From the NCBI GenBank assembly GCA_013398295.1, contig VZSF01001383.1, positions 124,001-188,000 on the forward strand: a stretch of DNA of 64,000 bases. Reading direction: 5' to 3'. The DNA is from Chionis minor. Taxonomy: Eukaryota; Chordata; Aves; Charadriiformes; Chionididae. A program made the translations under genes and the position numbers. The notes under the pieces were generated by a model that saw nothing but the letters and a program-made list of their open reading frames with translations, did no database searches and was not told the DNA's origin. This document shows positions 35,126 to 47,400 of the stretch, one piece after another; position 1 is the stretch's first letter; each line of letters begins with the position of its first letter.

Positions 35126-38100
35126 CCAGATGAGTTTTATGAGAAGAGGAAAAGACTCGGTGGGAGAAAACAGACAAATGAGAGAATGAGAGGTCAAATG
35201 TTTGCAGCAGAGCTGTAAGACAAGAGGTTTGAAATCCCAGGGCAAATGGCAACAGGGTGGTAGGGAAAACAGAATGTGGAGTAAAGTATAAACACACAAT
35301 AATTCACTGCAGATTGCCATGCAACATGGTATCAAATAGCATAATTTACCATGCTAATAATTCATGGGTACAAGTTACAGTTTCCATCACTTTAGAATTC
35401 TGTGTCCAGTTACAAAAATAGACTTTAAAACTTCCAGGAATCTAGATTCCATGTCACCATACAAGCTCTTGTCAAGTACTTTGTATAGGTTTTTAAAAGG
35501 AAATGGATGAGAGATTTATAAATGTTTTCTTCCAAAAAGAAAAAGTATTAATTAAGATTTGTTGTACCTGGAAACATCTGTAGGTAAGAGGTGAAATTAA
35601 TCTTCCATTTCAGTTCACATAAATTAACAGGTAGATATATGATGCATAAAATCAGGATGCATCCTTTATTTCAGTTGCCATGCAAAATTTCAATCACATT
35701 TCAAAAAGGATTTAAAAAAGAATAAAGCTACATATTGTTTCTGTCAGTATAACAGAAAAAAATCTTACAACTTCATATTTGAAAGCAAAAAGTCCTCTGC
35801 TGGTTTTCAATCCAAAGAAACAAAAGTAAATTCATATCCAACAAACCAAAGATTGGAGTCCGGAGAGGGCAAGGGGTAAACATAAAGCAATTGGATTTTA
35901 AAGTTTTATACCCCTGAATACATATTAAAAAATCTATAAAATAAAATAACTCTAGTCTTTACAGTAATCATTTCATTTTCTGGTATATAATCTGGACCTA
36001 CAGCTAGCAATCAAGCTTCATGGTCATCCTTGTGCAAAGGAAGATGTAAGAAAAGGTAACCCCAGACTCAGAAAGCTTGTCACTAAGTAGGACTCAACTG
36101 GATGAGGATCCCACACAAATACATCCCAATGGGTACGAACTGCTGAACAACTTCAATTTTAATATTTAGCTTGTCTGGAGAAATTATTGCAATTCAGGTC
36201 AATGGCTTTACTGAAGAAAATTTGTTGCCTCTAAATGAACTGGGGAAAACGAAATGAAGCTATCACTGGAAAGCAAAAAATAAGAAAATACCTATTTTTA
36301 TTTAATAGGGCGTTAAGTATTCCTCTAAAGCACTTGAGCATTCCAGCAGGATGGACAGATTTTGGATGGAAGTGGTATTCACAGCTGGCAGGACCTTCTG
36401 TCATGCTAGGTGTGAATGTTCCTCAGACAAATGGTACCCAGGAAGTTCTCTCCTGTCCTCTTCTCTCCACATAAAAAATGTCAAGGTGATTTGTGTAACC
36501 TCTACAAAACTGAAGATAAATTTTCCTAACCACTGCAGGTTGAACTGTGTCAGACGTGCTCTGGAGTGATTTTGACTCATCTGTATTCTGTCCTCATTCT
36601 TGAAGTTGAAAAACGAAACTAAGTGCAATTGTTAGCATTTTTGTTTCATTAGCAAGACTTGGAGAAATCTAAACTGACCTCTTAGACACAAAATACTTTT
36701 CATAAAGGATAGCAAAATGCCTTCTTTTTAACAGCTCATTCAGGGCTTGAACAGTTTTTGGATGACTCTGGCATTCTGGATAAAATTAAAATAAAAAAAA
36801 CCCACCACAAACTCCATAGTGTGATGACTGATTTCTTTGAGGAGTGGAATTTTCTTTGACCTATGTAGTTGATTTAATGAAGTTAAAATCCATTCAGGTC
36901 TCTTTCAGGGAAAAAGATATTCCATAGTGCTGCTTTTATAGCATTTTTCAGATAGATAGTTTCCCAAAACGGAATGGAAGATTATGAAAGAACCAAGACA
37001 CTGCAAAATGAGGATTTTTAAAAAATAGTCATGCTTAGCATTTGCAAGGTTTTATAGCACTTGGCAAAAAATATCTGCTAAATACTAACAACCCATTGTT
37101 TAAGGTAAAGCATTCAACAGTCAACATTCACAGCAAAAATATTTAAAGTTTGTTATTTAGAGAGATAAGTGTTGAAACACACTTAAACACAACTTGCCCA
37201 GCCAAAATCAACGTAACAGTTTACCTCTTTCCAATTCAATGACCAACCTCTGCTTTTTACTGACTGAAATTATTATTTTGTAGAACTCATTATTTTGTAA
37301 GTTAGTTTTAAAGGCATGATTATGTTCCATCTTTGCAGTACTGCAGCTACGTCTGTACTAGCAAATTAACTAATGCGAGAGCTCAGACTTGAGTGCTCTG
37401 ACTTGATTATCTATTGACAGAAGAGTCCTGGCAGGCTCTTAAATAAATATTACTCTCCAAAACATGTTCTGTGCAAGGTTCAGGAATGAGCACACGCAAG
37501 GCACCATTCGCAATAATTATTTTCCCTGCCACCACTCTCTTTTGGAGGCTAACAGAGTTTAACTGTAAGGATACAGGCCATTTCATGCCAGCTGGCCTTG
37601 CTGCCAGAGACCAGGTTTCAGCTAGTTTGTTTGTTTAGTTTGTTTAGTTAGATTTAGTTTGTTGGTTAGACTAACAAATTTGTTAGACTACATCGGTGAA
37701 AAAATTAATACTGTCACGAGTTAAAACTTTCTGGGCTGAAGATTAAAAAGGACACATAAGAATGCTTTTCTTCAAAACCCACTTTCTTTTCAGTGTGTTG
37801 GTGACAGACTGAACCTTGTCAGACCCTTACAAAAAGTCTTGCTGAAATAAAGGTGTCTCTGCTGCTTACCTCAAGAAGAAAAATCTTTCAAAAAAGCAAG
37901 GAAATCTGTAAAGCCATCAAAATAAGATGTCTTGGTGGTTCAAAGACATTTTAACAAACTCTGGATTTTTATATCCAATGGGTCAATTAACAGAAGCCTT
38001 CCCAAAAAAAAATAAATTTTCCCTTCACATCTGTTGTTCACAGTGACAAATCCTAACCTACATCTGCAAGAAGCTCAGGAGAAAATTCACAATACATGTT

Positions 38101-38554
38101 GGGGTGGATAACCTGAAACTTATTTATCCCCATGCCTGTGCCCCACAATGCCCAGGATCTTGCTGGGATCTTCCCAGGATCTGCAGGTGTCTGCAGAAGC
38201 TCTCACCAGCCCCAGAGTTTCAGCTACACTCTGTGCTGTGGTCCAGACAGATGTACAGCTCTTAACTACCTCTATTGGAAGAGGGGTTGATGATTGCAGT
38301 ACACGTACACAGCTTTCTTAAGCTTATATGTAGAATGAGACATTCTAAAACTGGATAAAGGGCTTCTTGAGCCATTTTATGCTGCTCAGCACTTTCCCTT
38401 GCTTTGAATAGAACTAATTAGTAAGTGACAACACAGTAAAGTAGTGGCTGCTTCTGTAACTGCTGAGAAACATCAACAATATTAGGTCCCATTCTGATAC
38501 TTACCCTTGTTTATCTACACCAAAAGGAAACACCTCATTTTCAGAAAGAATCAT
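35126..38554. other. Unique AT-rich sequence, no gene seen
   Basis: Holds a T/G/A-rich tract with a 16-bp palindrome at 37624-37690. No recognisable exon. The frames at 36235-36474 and 36351-36569 overlap each other and a minus-strand frame. Confidence 0.5.
37624..37690 (+). repeat. TTTG/TTAG low-complexity tract with perfect 16-bp palindrome
   Basis: TTTG and TTTAG-type units from 37624, ending in the perfect palindrome CTAACAAATTTGTTAG (37671-37686). The GTTAGAC motif also appears just upstream at about 37665-37671, so alternative pairings are possible. Confidence 0.85.
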
Positions 38555-39680
38555 GCAAAAGAATTTTTTTGCACACATTATTCACAGCGTTCTCCTGGAG
38601 AAGCTGGCTGCTCATGTCTTGGGTGGGTGTACTCTTAGCTGGGTTAAAAATTGGCTGGATGGCCAGGCCCAAAGAGTTGTGGTGAACAGAGTTACATCCA
38701 GTTGGTGGCCGGTCACAAGTAGTGTTCCCCACCACTCAGTATTGGGGCCAGTCCTATTTAATATCTTTATCAATGACCTGGACAAGGGGATCTAGTGCAC
38801 CTTCACTAAGTTTGCAGGTGACACCAAGTTAGGCAGGAGTGTCGATCTGCTTGAGGGTACGATGGCCCTACAGACAGATCTGGACAGTCTGGATAGATGG
38901 GCCAAGGCCAATGGTATGAGGTTCAACAAGGTCAAGTGCCGGGTCCTGCACTTGGATCACAACAACCCCAGGCAGCGCTACAGGCTTGGGGAAGAGTGGC
39001 TAAAAAGCTGCCCAGCAGAAAAGGACCTGGGGGTATTGGTCAACAGTCAGCTGGACATGAGCGAGAAGTGTACCCAGGTGGCCAAGAAGGCCAATAGCAT
39101 CCTGGCTTGTATCAGAAATAGTGTGACAAGCAGGACTAGGGAAGTGGTCATCCCCCTGTACTCAGCACTGGTGAGGCCACACCTTGAATACTGTGTTCAG
39201 TTTTGGGCCCCTCACTACAAGAAAGACATTGAGGTCTTGGAGGGTGTCCAGAGAAGGGCAGGGAAGCTGGTGAGGGGTCTAGAGAACAAGTCTTATGAAG
39301 AGTGGCTGAGGAAACTGGGTGTTTATTCTGGAGAAAAGAAGGCTGAAGGGAGACCTTTTCACTCTCTACAGCTACCTGAAAGTATAGTAAGGTGGTTTCT
39401 TCTCCCAAGTAACAGGTGATAGGGTGAAAGGAAATGGCCTCAAGTTGTGCAGGGGAGGTTTAGATTGGATATTTGGAAAAATTTCTTCAACTAAAGGGTT
39501 ATCAAGCATTGGAACAGGCTGCCCAAGGAAGTGGTTGAGTTGCCATCCTTAGAGGTATTTAAAAGATGTGTAGATGTGGTGCTGAGTGACATGGTTAATG
39601 GTGCCTTTGTCAGTGTTAGATTTATGGTTGGACTCAATGATCTTAAAGGTCTTTTCCAATCTAAATGATTCTATGATTCT
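38555..39680 (+). mobile_element. CR1 LINE, 5'-truncated, plus strand: RT to 3' end, inactivated
   Basis: Best-preserved CR1 here. The frame starting at 38553 reads [27 protein letters not shown], then [15 protein letters not shown], which are conserved reverse-transcriptase blocks of CR1. A TAG at 38793-38795 interrupts it, and the same frame continues [12 protein letters not shown], where FAGD (38814-38825) replaces the catalytic FADD. The block before VLGPVL reads PHHS instead of the usual PQGS. The frame then runs to a stop at 39417-39419 through [40 protein letters not shown] and [10 protein letters not shown]. After a frameshift, GRFRLDIW and [18 protein letters not shown] are still legible. 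The 3' end finishes with two ATGATTCT octamers at 39665-39680. 5' truncation leaves out the endonuclease. It cannot move by itself. Confidence 0.95.
38862..39419 (+). pseudogene. CR1 ORF2 reverse-transcriptase tail, open 186-codon remnant
   Basis: The longest CR1 coding block in the window, about 185 residues from [18 protein letters not shown] to LLPSNR. It covers the thumb/connection part of the CR1 polymerase, downstream of the active site. There is no promoter or start context of its own: the ATG is an internal Met of ORF2. It shares a frame with the upstream fragment 38553-38795, separated from it by one nonsense codon. A frameshift before 39419 ends it early, and about 60 more residues of the normal C-terminus follow in another frame. 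Confidence 0.9.
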
Positions 39681-39970
39681 AAAAGTTAACAGCAAAGCTG
39701 AGTTACAAATCATCAAAACAATTTTGCAGTCTGAAAGTCTCATAGACTCTTTTCTGCAGCTAATTATAAGGGCAGTTAAGCACTCAGATATTTATTTTTC
39801 TACATATATACATATATATGCACACAAACATATATCTATATAGCTTCCCATACTCTATATGTACCATATATACACACATAAATATACACATACCATAAAT
39901 ATACATATACCACGGATATATATATGAAATAGATACATAATGCATAATTATTGCAGAAAAATACCTATAT
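39681..39970. other. AT-rich sequence with cryptic TA/CATA repeats
   Basis: About 39795-39935 is a cryptic simple repeat of TATA, CATATA and ACACATA units. No gene. Confidence 0.8.
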
Positions 39971-40031
39971 CATGTGCAATTAGTGCATGATATTAGTGCA
40001 CAAAATGCGTATGTATGCACTAATTGCCATG
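39971..40031. repeat. Imperfect 17-bp inverted repeat with 26-nt spacer
   Basis: Left arm CATG-T-GCAATTAGTGCAT (39971-39988) pairs with right arm ATGCACTAATTGCCATG (40015-40031), with a single unpaired T at 39975. The spacer contains a third copy of the motif, ATTAGTGCA (39992-40000), which could pair with the right arm instead. The fold is the size of a small pre-miRNA hairpin, but no known miRNA seed is recognised. Confidence 0.85.
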
Positions 40032-43000
40032 TAATTAGATGACTATGTAGTGATACTGGTTCTCACAGGTCCAAACATACATATTCAGGGAAGTACTTGC
40101 CTCTAAATGGGTATTTTCCAGAAAAAGAGAACAGTAGAGTGAAAAGATCAAAAATGCAGCTGCAGACGTGCAAGCTCTTTTTGAAATTATAAGCCAATTA
40201 ATAAAAAGTAAGAAATGTATATTACTTGTTCACAAAACTTATCAACATCTTCATCTCTTACATGACATAGTCTGGATATACATTTTTAAGCCTACTTAGG
40301 CATTTTTCATTGTATACATATTTAAGAGAAAAATTCTAAATAAAAATATCCTCACATTTATTGTATTTGTTACCTTTATGAAGCTTACAGGTTGTGCAAA
40401 TGACAACAAAATTTGGCTTTAGAAAATAAAATCATTTATTTGAAAAAAAAATGTTCATTAAAAAGTAGAATTTTCCTGATGTGTTTACATTGTAAAATAT
40501 TTTAGGTAATAATTTTTATATCTGTTTCAAATTTGGGTGGGGGGTTAATTTGAATTTCACAGAACAGTAATTTCTTAAACAGGCCATGTAGAGACACAGA
40601 AGTGAAAATTGTTAGCTCTATAAACAAACTAAATAAGCCACAATTAGGCTTAAATTCCTCTCACACCCAAGAGATTGTGCAATAACACATGGGAGACCTA
40701 AACTGAATGAGTGAAAATAAATAACCTAATAATGTCCTGGTTAACTTGCTAACAACATTTACCATTCAAAATAAAAATGTGCCATGCTTAACCTGGCTGA
40801 TTAATGATTGATGCTCTAGCATTTTTTAAACTTGACTGATGGATCTATCAGTGTTTTACAGCCTGTGCTGTGCTTTACTCTTCTGTTGGGCTGGTGAAAA
40901 AGGTAATTTAGCAAGTTTCCTAGAGAGCCAGAAGGCAGCTCAGAAAGGCTTGCGAAGGTTGGATTAAATATCTTCCTTCATATACATACATGTACGTATA
41001 TTACCAGTAACACAAATAATATTTGTAAAAACTAGTCTGTAATCAAATGAAAGATGTTTAGCTCATTTAACAAGCAGGATGTTTCATACACTATTGTTTG
41101 GATCCACTGCAAGATATTATGCTAATTCAGCAAGATAAACCAAATCTCAAATGAGAAATATTTCAAGAGATATCAGTACAGTCCGGACAAGCATTCATTC
41201 TTCATGGAAAGAAAAATAGAGGTGATTATTGGAAATCTTTGTTGTTAACTAGCATGAAAAAATAACTTTTATTGTACTCTTTTCAGCAGCAGTTGTCTCC
41301 AGAATAAATTCCTTATTCCTGAATCTTCTCTTGTATATTTTCTTTTGAAGAGAAATTCACTTTTTCAAATTTCAAATCTTCAGTGACTTGTTATTTTAAC
41401 TTAAAGTCTAACCTATCAGTTTCATATTTGAGACTTTTCATACATTTTTAAATGCAGCTTTTACTCTTGTGTTCAGAAATCTTGTTTAGTGAACACTTGA
41501 AATGTGATGCTCTTTTTAAGGCAGTATTTCTTTAATGCTGGCAATTGAGATAAAATTGGGAATTTAAACATTGCAGACTTTCAAAATATCTTACTGCAAA
41601 TTCTGGAAGAAATTATCTAAGTTCTGGAATGGATTTTGCAGAAGAAATCGGATGTGACAGGCAGTCATATAATTTTGTCTCATGTGTAGTCATCCTGGTA
41701 TGAATGAATAACATTTACTAGAAAGTCAAACACAAATGTACAAAAACCATGATGAAAACTAGTATTTTTAGTAATGTTTTCCCAATCATTCTTTATATTC
41801 TAATTTGACCTTGAATATTTATAACATTATTGACATTGTTGTAGCATTACAGTTTCGTGTGTATGTAAAAAAAGTATATCATATGTATATGTAATAAATA
41901 GCACACTTTATTAAATGTAAAATTCATATTAATTCTATGCTATACCCTACCTGTAGCAGAGTCATAAAAATGCATGTGTATTGATTGCTTACATCAGAAA
42001 CTGAAATCAGATCAGTGAATTTTGTACCATTTTTTATCATTATTGCATATATTTTAAGCATTTGTGTATCATAAGAATACTTTTTTTCTTATGTCTGGGT
42101 GCTTTTAAAACAGCTTAGAAGAACTATGTTCAACCTCTCCATGTAAAAATCATTTTTTCTTCATACAGTATGCACAAGAGTACAGACTTAAGGAAAAAAA
42201 AAAACAAAACACCACCAAAGAAACCACCACCCTGAAAAGTCCTGAACAATGAGCTTTAGAAAGTGCAACCCACACGCACACACATACACACTTTATATCT
42301 CTTTCGGAATTGCTAAAATTAGCTTTCTGATAGTCCTGAATCCCAGTATTCAAGTCCTGAAAAAGTTTGTCTGTGAAAAGGGTGGATATGAAAACTGTAG
42401 TCTGACGTTACTATATTTGTTGACTATTTTGCATCTCAGAGCAGGGTAATGAAGGAGAGGTACTCAGTACAGAGCTGCTGGAAGGTGTTCAGTGATTTGG
42501 TGTGTGGACAGCCACAAGCCAGAAGTTTCAGAAAAGTGCCAATCAAGAAACAAGTGAAATACAATAAAATACCTTTCTATAACATGTCCATAAGCTATGT
42601 CATAGTCATACTAAGTTTTATCTCTAGTAAGTGTTTGAAGATCATGGAGGGTCTGTAAGTTACAGAGCTAAGTGTATGAAACACTTACTTAGTTGTACAG
42701 TAGAATTTGTTTGAAATCATTAGGTTTCTGGCTTCACTGTAAGTCTAGCTCCTCTTTTGGACCATGCTTCTTATGACCAGTATCCAGACACATCTTCAGA
42801 ATAATGAGGCCACAGTACCCTTCATATAATTTAGGAGTTGACTCAGAACTTGATTCTGACCTGAATAAAAAGGGGGAAAAAATTGAGCCAAGTACCAAAG
42901 CAGTGGCTGAAATAGACCGATACCTGCTCATGCCTCTTGATTTGTATTGTATAGTATATATATTAAAACCTTATTCTCTTGAGTGTAAGGGTATTCCTGC

Positions 43001-44400
43001 TATCAGTATAGTCAAGAAATGTATGTGGTTAAGCTGATTGTAGGATAATTAATATAAGATATAATCATCAGGAATGACTGAAATGGTGGGTATGGTCAGA
43101 TGTTATAATAAATCCAGATTTACGGGACCACATCAAAATTGCTGAAGCCACATGGGAAAAGTAGCCTATTGGGTCAAATTTGTTTAAGAAAATGTGTGGT
43201 AATAACTTTGAGTAGACACATCTTAACATGTCCGTTGCATTAGCATGCTTAGCCTGATAGCACATCCTGCAGCCAGTGGGTATCTTTTTCCTGTTTCTTG
43301 CTTGTTCTTCTTCCATTTTCTAAGCCCAGAACCTGCACGCAGACTCTGGCCCACACCATGTCCCTCTTTGCCAAAGCCACTTCTTAGAGTCAGGCCTCTC
43401 TTCACCCACCACCACCCACTGCCAGCCAGAACCACTACTCAAAATAACCTTTTCATTCCAGTACCCGAACAAACTACTCCTATGAATTTTCAGCCATTTA
43501 AGAAATAGATCCTTCTTTTTTTATTCCAGAATCTCTGTCTCTTGACCATCCTGACAGCAAAGAGCTATATTCACCCACACCAAATGGCAGCCAGAATTAC
43601 ACCTCAGATGTAAGCTAGTGCTGACAGAGATACTGCTTGCACTCTGCAATTTCTGTTTGCCATGTTCCCCACTGGACCCCTAAGAAAAGCGGTGAACCTG
43701 TTAGAGAGGGAGGCAGTCCAATAATCATATACTGAAGAGAGCAATAGTCTCATCTATTTTCTAGCCAAAGTCTCCGCCACTACACATGGAGCCAGATTGA
43801 CACGTACTATATACGATAGTTAAGACAGAGATAGTAAACTGGAGGCGGTTTATAATAGACTATGATAGATAGTGGCTGTAAAGCAAAAGGACACAGTCTT
43901 GGAAGGTAAAGTGTGAATAAATGCCCAGTGTAATAAGGTATTTTTTGCCATCGTGTAGGAATTAGCCTGCAAACACGCAGTCCTCACAACAGAAGGAACA
44001 GGAGCTGTTGAAAGCAATGCTGATGCTCCCAGCTGATTCAAGCAAGTACAACATCTGTAATTAGTGCTTTGCAAAGTTGAGCTGTGCTCAAAGTTTTGCA
44101 TTTTACATTTTCAATAATTTTTTGCACTTCTCTTTCATTTGCCTGACATCTTTACCTTGATATTTCAGGAGGAACAGATCTGTTAGAAGGGCTCAGAAAA
44201 TGAAAGACTGTGGGATGTCAGGAAATAAGTCTGGAAAGTCAGGAAAAGCAGGAGGTAGACAGCAAGAAGTGAATATAGTACAGGAGATAGAGCCTAAGAG
44301 GGATTATTTGTTTTAAATTAAGCACACACATTCACAAAGGGCAACCAGGCTTTTTGCACAAATTTTTCACCAGAGCATCAAACATGAGTTAGCTTTCTCA
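40032..44400. other. Unique AT-rich sequence, no gene seen
   Basis: A 22-nt near-palindrome (ATATAC to GTATAT, one mismatched pair) lies near 40981-41002. No transposon or recognisable exon. Frames around 42150-43508 on both strands are short and mutually overlapping. Confidence 0.5.
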
Positions 44401-44420
44401 TGGGACATGGGAGAAATAAG

Positions 44421-44445
44421 AAAAAAAAAAAAAAAAAAAAAAAAA
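44421..44445 (+). repeat. Poly-A tract, 25 bases
   Basis: Uninterrupted A25 followed by GGAAAAAAAG. The 5' neighbour shows no recognisable gene or AATAAA signal in the usual position, so a retrocopy is not supported. Confidence 0.95.
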
Positions 44446-47400
44446 GGAAAAAAAGTGGTAGACTGCTCTTTGGCTTTGTCTTTTTCTTGCTCCCAAAATT
44501 CAACTTCACTCTCTTCCATGGTCTAGCAAATACTGTGATCCTAGAAAAGATGCCACTTACAGACTCTGCTGAGTTTTATGCTCTATAAACACCTCACTTC
44601 AGAAACTGGCAATAGAGAAATATGCAGACTTTTATTTTACTTTTCTCTATATGATAGACTTTGGACAGTAAGAGACAGTATGGAGATGGAGTAAGCTTAA
44701 GAAGGCAAGAGTAGCCGTATCACTGTAGTGACACCTCAGTGAGACGTCATGGAAGGTGAAGGTAATTTTATTTTATAAAAACACTGAAACACATTTGATT
44801 TCAGGCACCAAGAAGGTGTCTGCCCATGCTGCAGACACCAAGACCTTTGACCCCAGGAAGCCTGCCAGGTTTCTTTGGGACTGAAGGGAGGACAAGGGGT
44901 GCCAGCTATTGAGTCTTCCTCCTGATATTTCCTGGGTCTTGCTTAAGTATGCAACCCCATGCTGGTTTACATCTGCCTTTTGTATCTTTCTGTGCGTTGA
45001 CCATGACAGTGTTTTTTGTATCTCTGTCTGCCCCAGTCAAGGAGTCATTAGGATTTAGCCACTGTCCTTTGCCTGCTACTTATCTAGGTGTACTTTGGCT
45101 CCTAGTCTATTCTCTGCCTTCCTTCCACCACCTTTTAATGGCTTGAGTCTGTTTAGTATTGGCTTGTGGTATTCCTAAGCTTTCCCTTTTCTTAGGCTGT
45201 TATTTTCAGAGAAGCAACACATACAGGTGCTAGAGTCTTGGTGACCTTCTATTCAAAATGCCATTGGGACCCATCCTGCTTACAGGCCTCTGTTCCTTTT
45301 AGTGCCTCCTGAGCCAGACATTTCTCTTTTTTCTTCATTCAGACTGATCTTCGGGTTTCTATAACAATTTTATACATTAATTCATATTGTTTCAAGAATC
45401 CTTTTGTACTTTTTGGACATATTCCCAAACACAGAAGTGGTGTAAAAAACAGATAAAGACTCAAGGTCTAGAGGTTTTTTTGGTTACTAGCAGAAGAGTC
45501 ACTTCAGTTGCTTGGAGACCAGTATTGACTATTTCACTTTTTTTTTCATCAATTAAAATGATTGAAACATTGAGTGAAGCTGCATTAAAACTGATGACTT
45601 TTTTATCCTGTCTTGAGTTATTTGCTTCTTTTGGTACAATTAATTATAAGGGAGGTATAGTCCAAAATCATCTCAGGTATGTGATCCCCACCCTTTTGGC
45701 ACAGTAGTGAGTACTCAGTAAACTAATCTTAAACCCAACTGTGTGTGGAATGACATGGACAACAACTGAGAAAAACTGAGAACTGGAAATGTAATATTTC
45801 TGAATTGTCTAACTTAGAAACAGCCTCTAGATTTATTTCAAATCTTGTCTACAGTTTCCCTTCATGCAAAATCTTCCATGAAAAGTACTCAAAGGAAGAT
45901 TTTAACTTAAAAACTTTGACATAGAACTCACCTTTACTGCAACTGGCAGTGAAAAAGTCTACCAACTTAGCAAGCAGTAGCTATAGAGTTGTACAGTTTG
46001 TGTTTCACTGACAAAGCTGCACATGACGTATAATTTATACATGTTGTTCAAAAATCTATGTAAAGAGCCAGAGGTTATCTGGCAAAGCTTCTGATGAGCT
46101 TGTTTTATGTTAAGAACTGCCAGAGTAGAAACCATTAAATTCAGTAATTGATGTGCTACATCCTTAGAACTTACAAAACAATGCTTTACTTCCAAATGCC
46201 CCTATAATCTTCTTACTTTCTTTAGTATTGATCATTAGTATCTGTACTTCGTCTCAAAGTTAGTCTGCAGTCCATATACTTACGGTTAAACCACTTATAT
46301 TTTCATCCCTTGGTTACTTCTCTCTTACCCATCTTTTTTTAGATCTGACTTCCTCACAGTAACCTTGTTACGAAAAGCTCCATTAGAAATCTAATAGAGA
46401 GACTGTCTGATGGTGAAGGCTGCAAGTACAGCTTTAAAGTCTAAACACCTCATCACTTCAGTAATGTAGTTGGCCTTTGAAGCTTTATTAGGCTTGAGAC
46501 ACAAAGTCTGGTCACTTTCACAGTTTTCCCTCTTGGCAGCCATTGACTGTTAACACATCGTTGAAACAGTTACTTAAGAAAGTTGTGTTTTATTGGGTTA
46601 AACATTTTTCAACATACTAGGAGTGAGAGTACGGATATAGATTAAAGGAGCTGAATTATTTTTGTCTCCATTTGATGAGTTCTTCCTACAATAATAACTT
46701 GGAGCAACATCACCTGAATTTTTAGGTATTTAAATTACAGGCTAGGAAATGTGTTTGAATAAAAAAAGGTTCTATCAGAGAGTAACAAACAGGTGTTTAA
46801 AATGGAACATCTCAGTCATTTAATGGCCACCTGTTAGCCATATATTAGGATGGCTGACACAGATATAAAACATTTATGAAAAGTCTTTTAAAGCTTCTTG
46901 GACAACTTTATTCCCCTCAGCATTTAAAGAACTGTGATTTAAATGAGGAAAATAAATTTAATATTCAAGAAAATCTAAGAAGGAAAGAAAATTAAAGGAT
47001 AACCACAAAATATACAGTAGCTGAAATTTTTCAACCACTTTCACCTCCATTGATACAATCTAAGAAACAAAATAGAAAGTCTCTGTTGGTATCTTTCACC
47101 ATAGTTGCACTGGAGCTGGTGGACTTATGCTCACGGGCATTAGGCTCTGGATCTTTACTGCATAACTCTTTTTAATCTATTCCTCTCCATCTTCACACTC
47201 ACCTCTCCCAGCACCTCTTACACATTCCTACTCATGTTGAAAAGCAGTGGAAAACTTCCACTGTACATGATGGATGGAATTCCTCAGGTATCAGCACCTG
47301 AATATTTTTTGCGCTTCAAAGGAACTGAAGACAGGGTCAAGACAATGAAGAGATATCCCCTGCGTATTCTGGAGAAACACTTTCAAGCATCTGTGTTTTC

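Noticed and set aside
44421..44445. Poly-A tail of a processed pseudogene or SINE (also 6120-6139 and 55954-55967)
   Set aside because: No recognisable gene body, AATAAA signal or flanking target-site duplication. CR1 does not make poly-A-tailed copies efficiently, and no SINE sequence is recognised.
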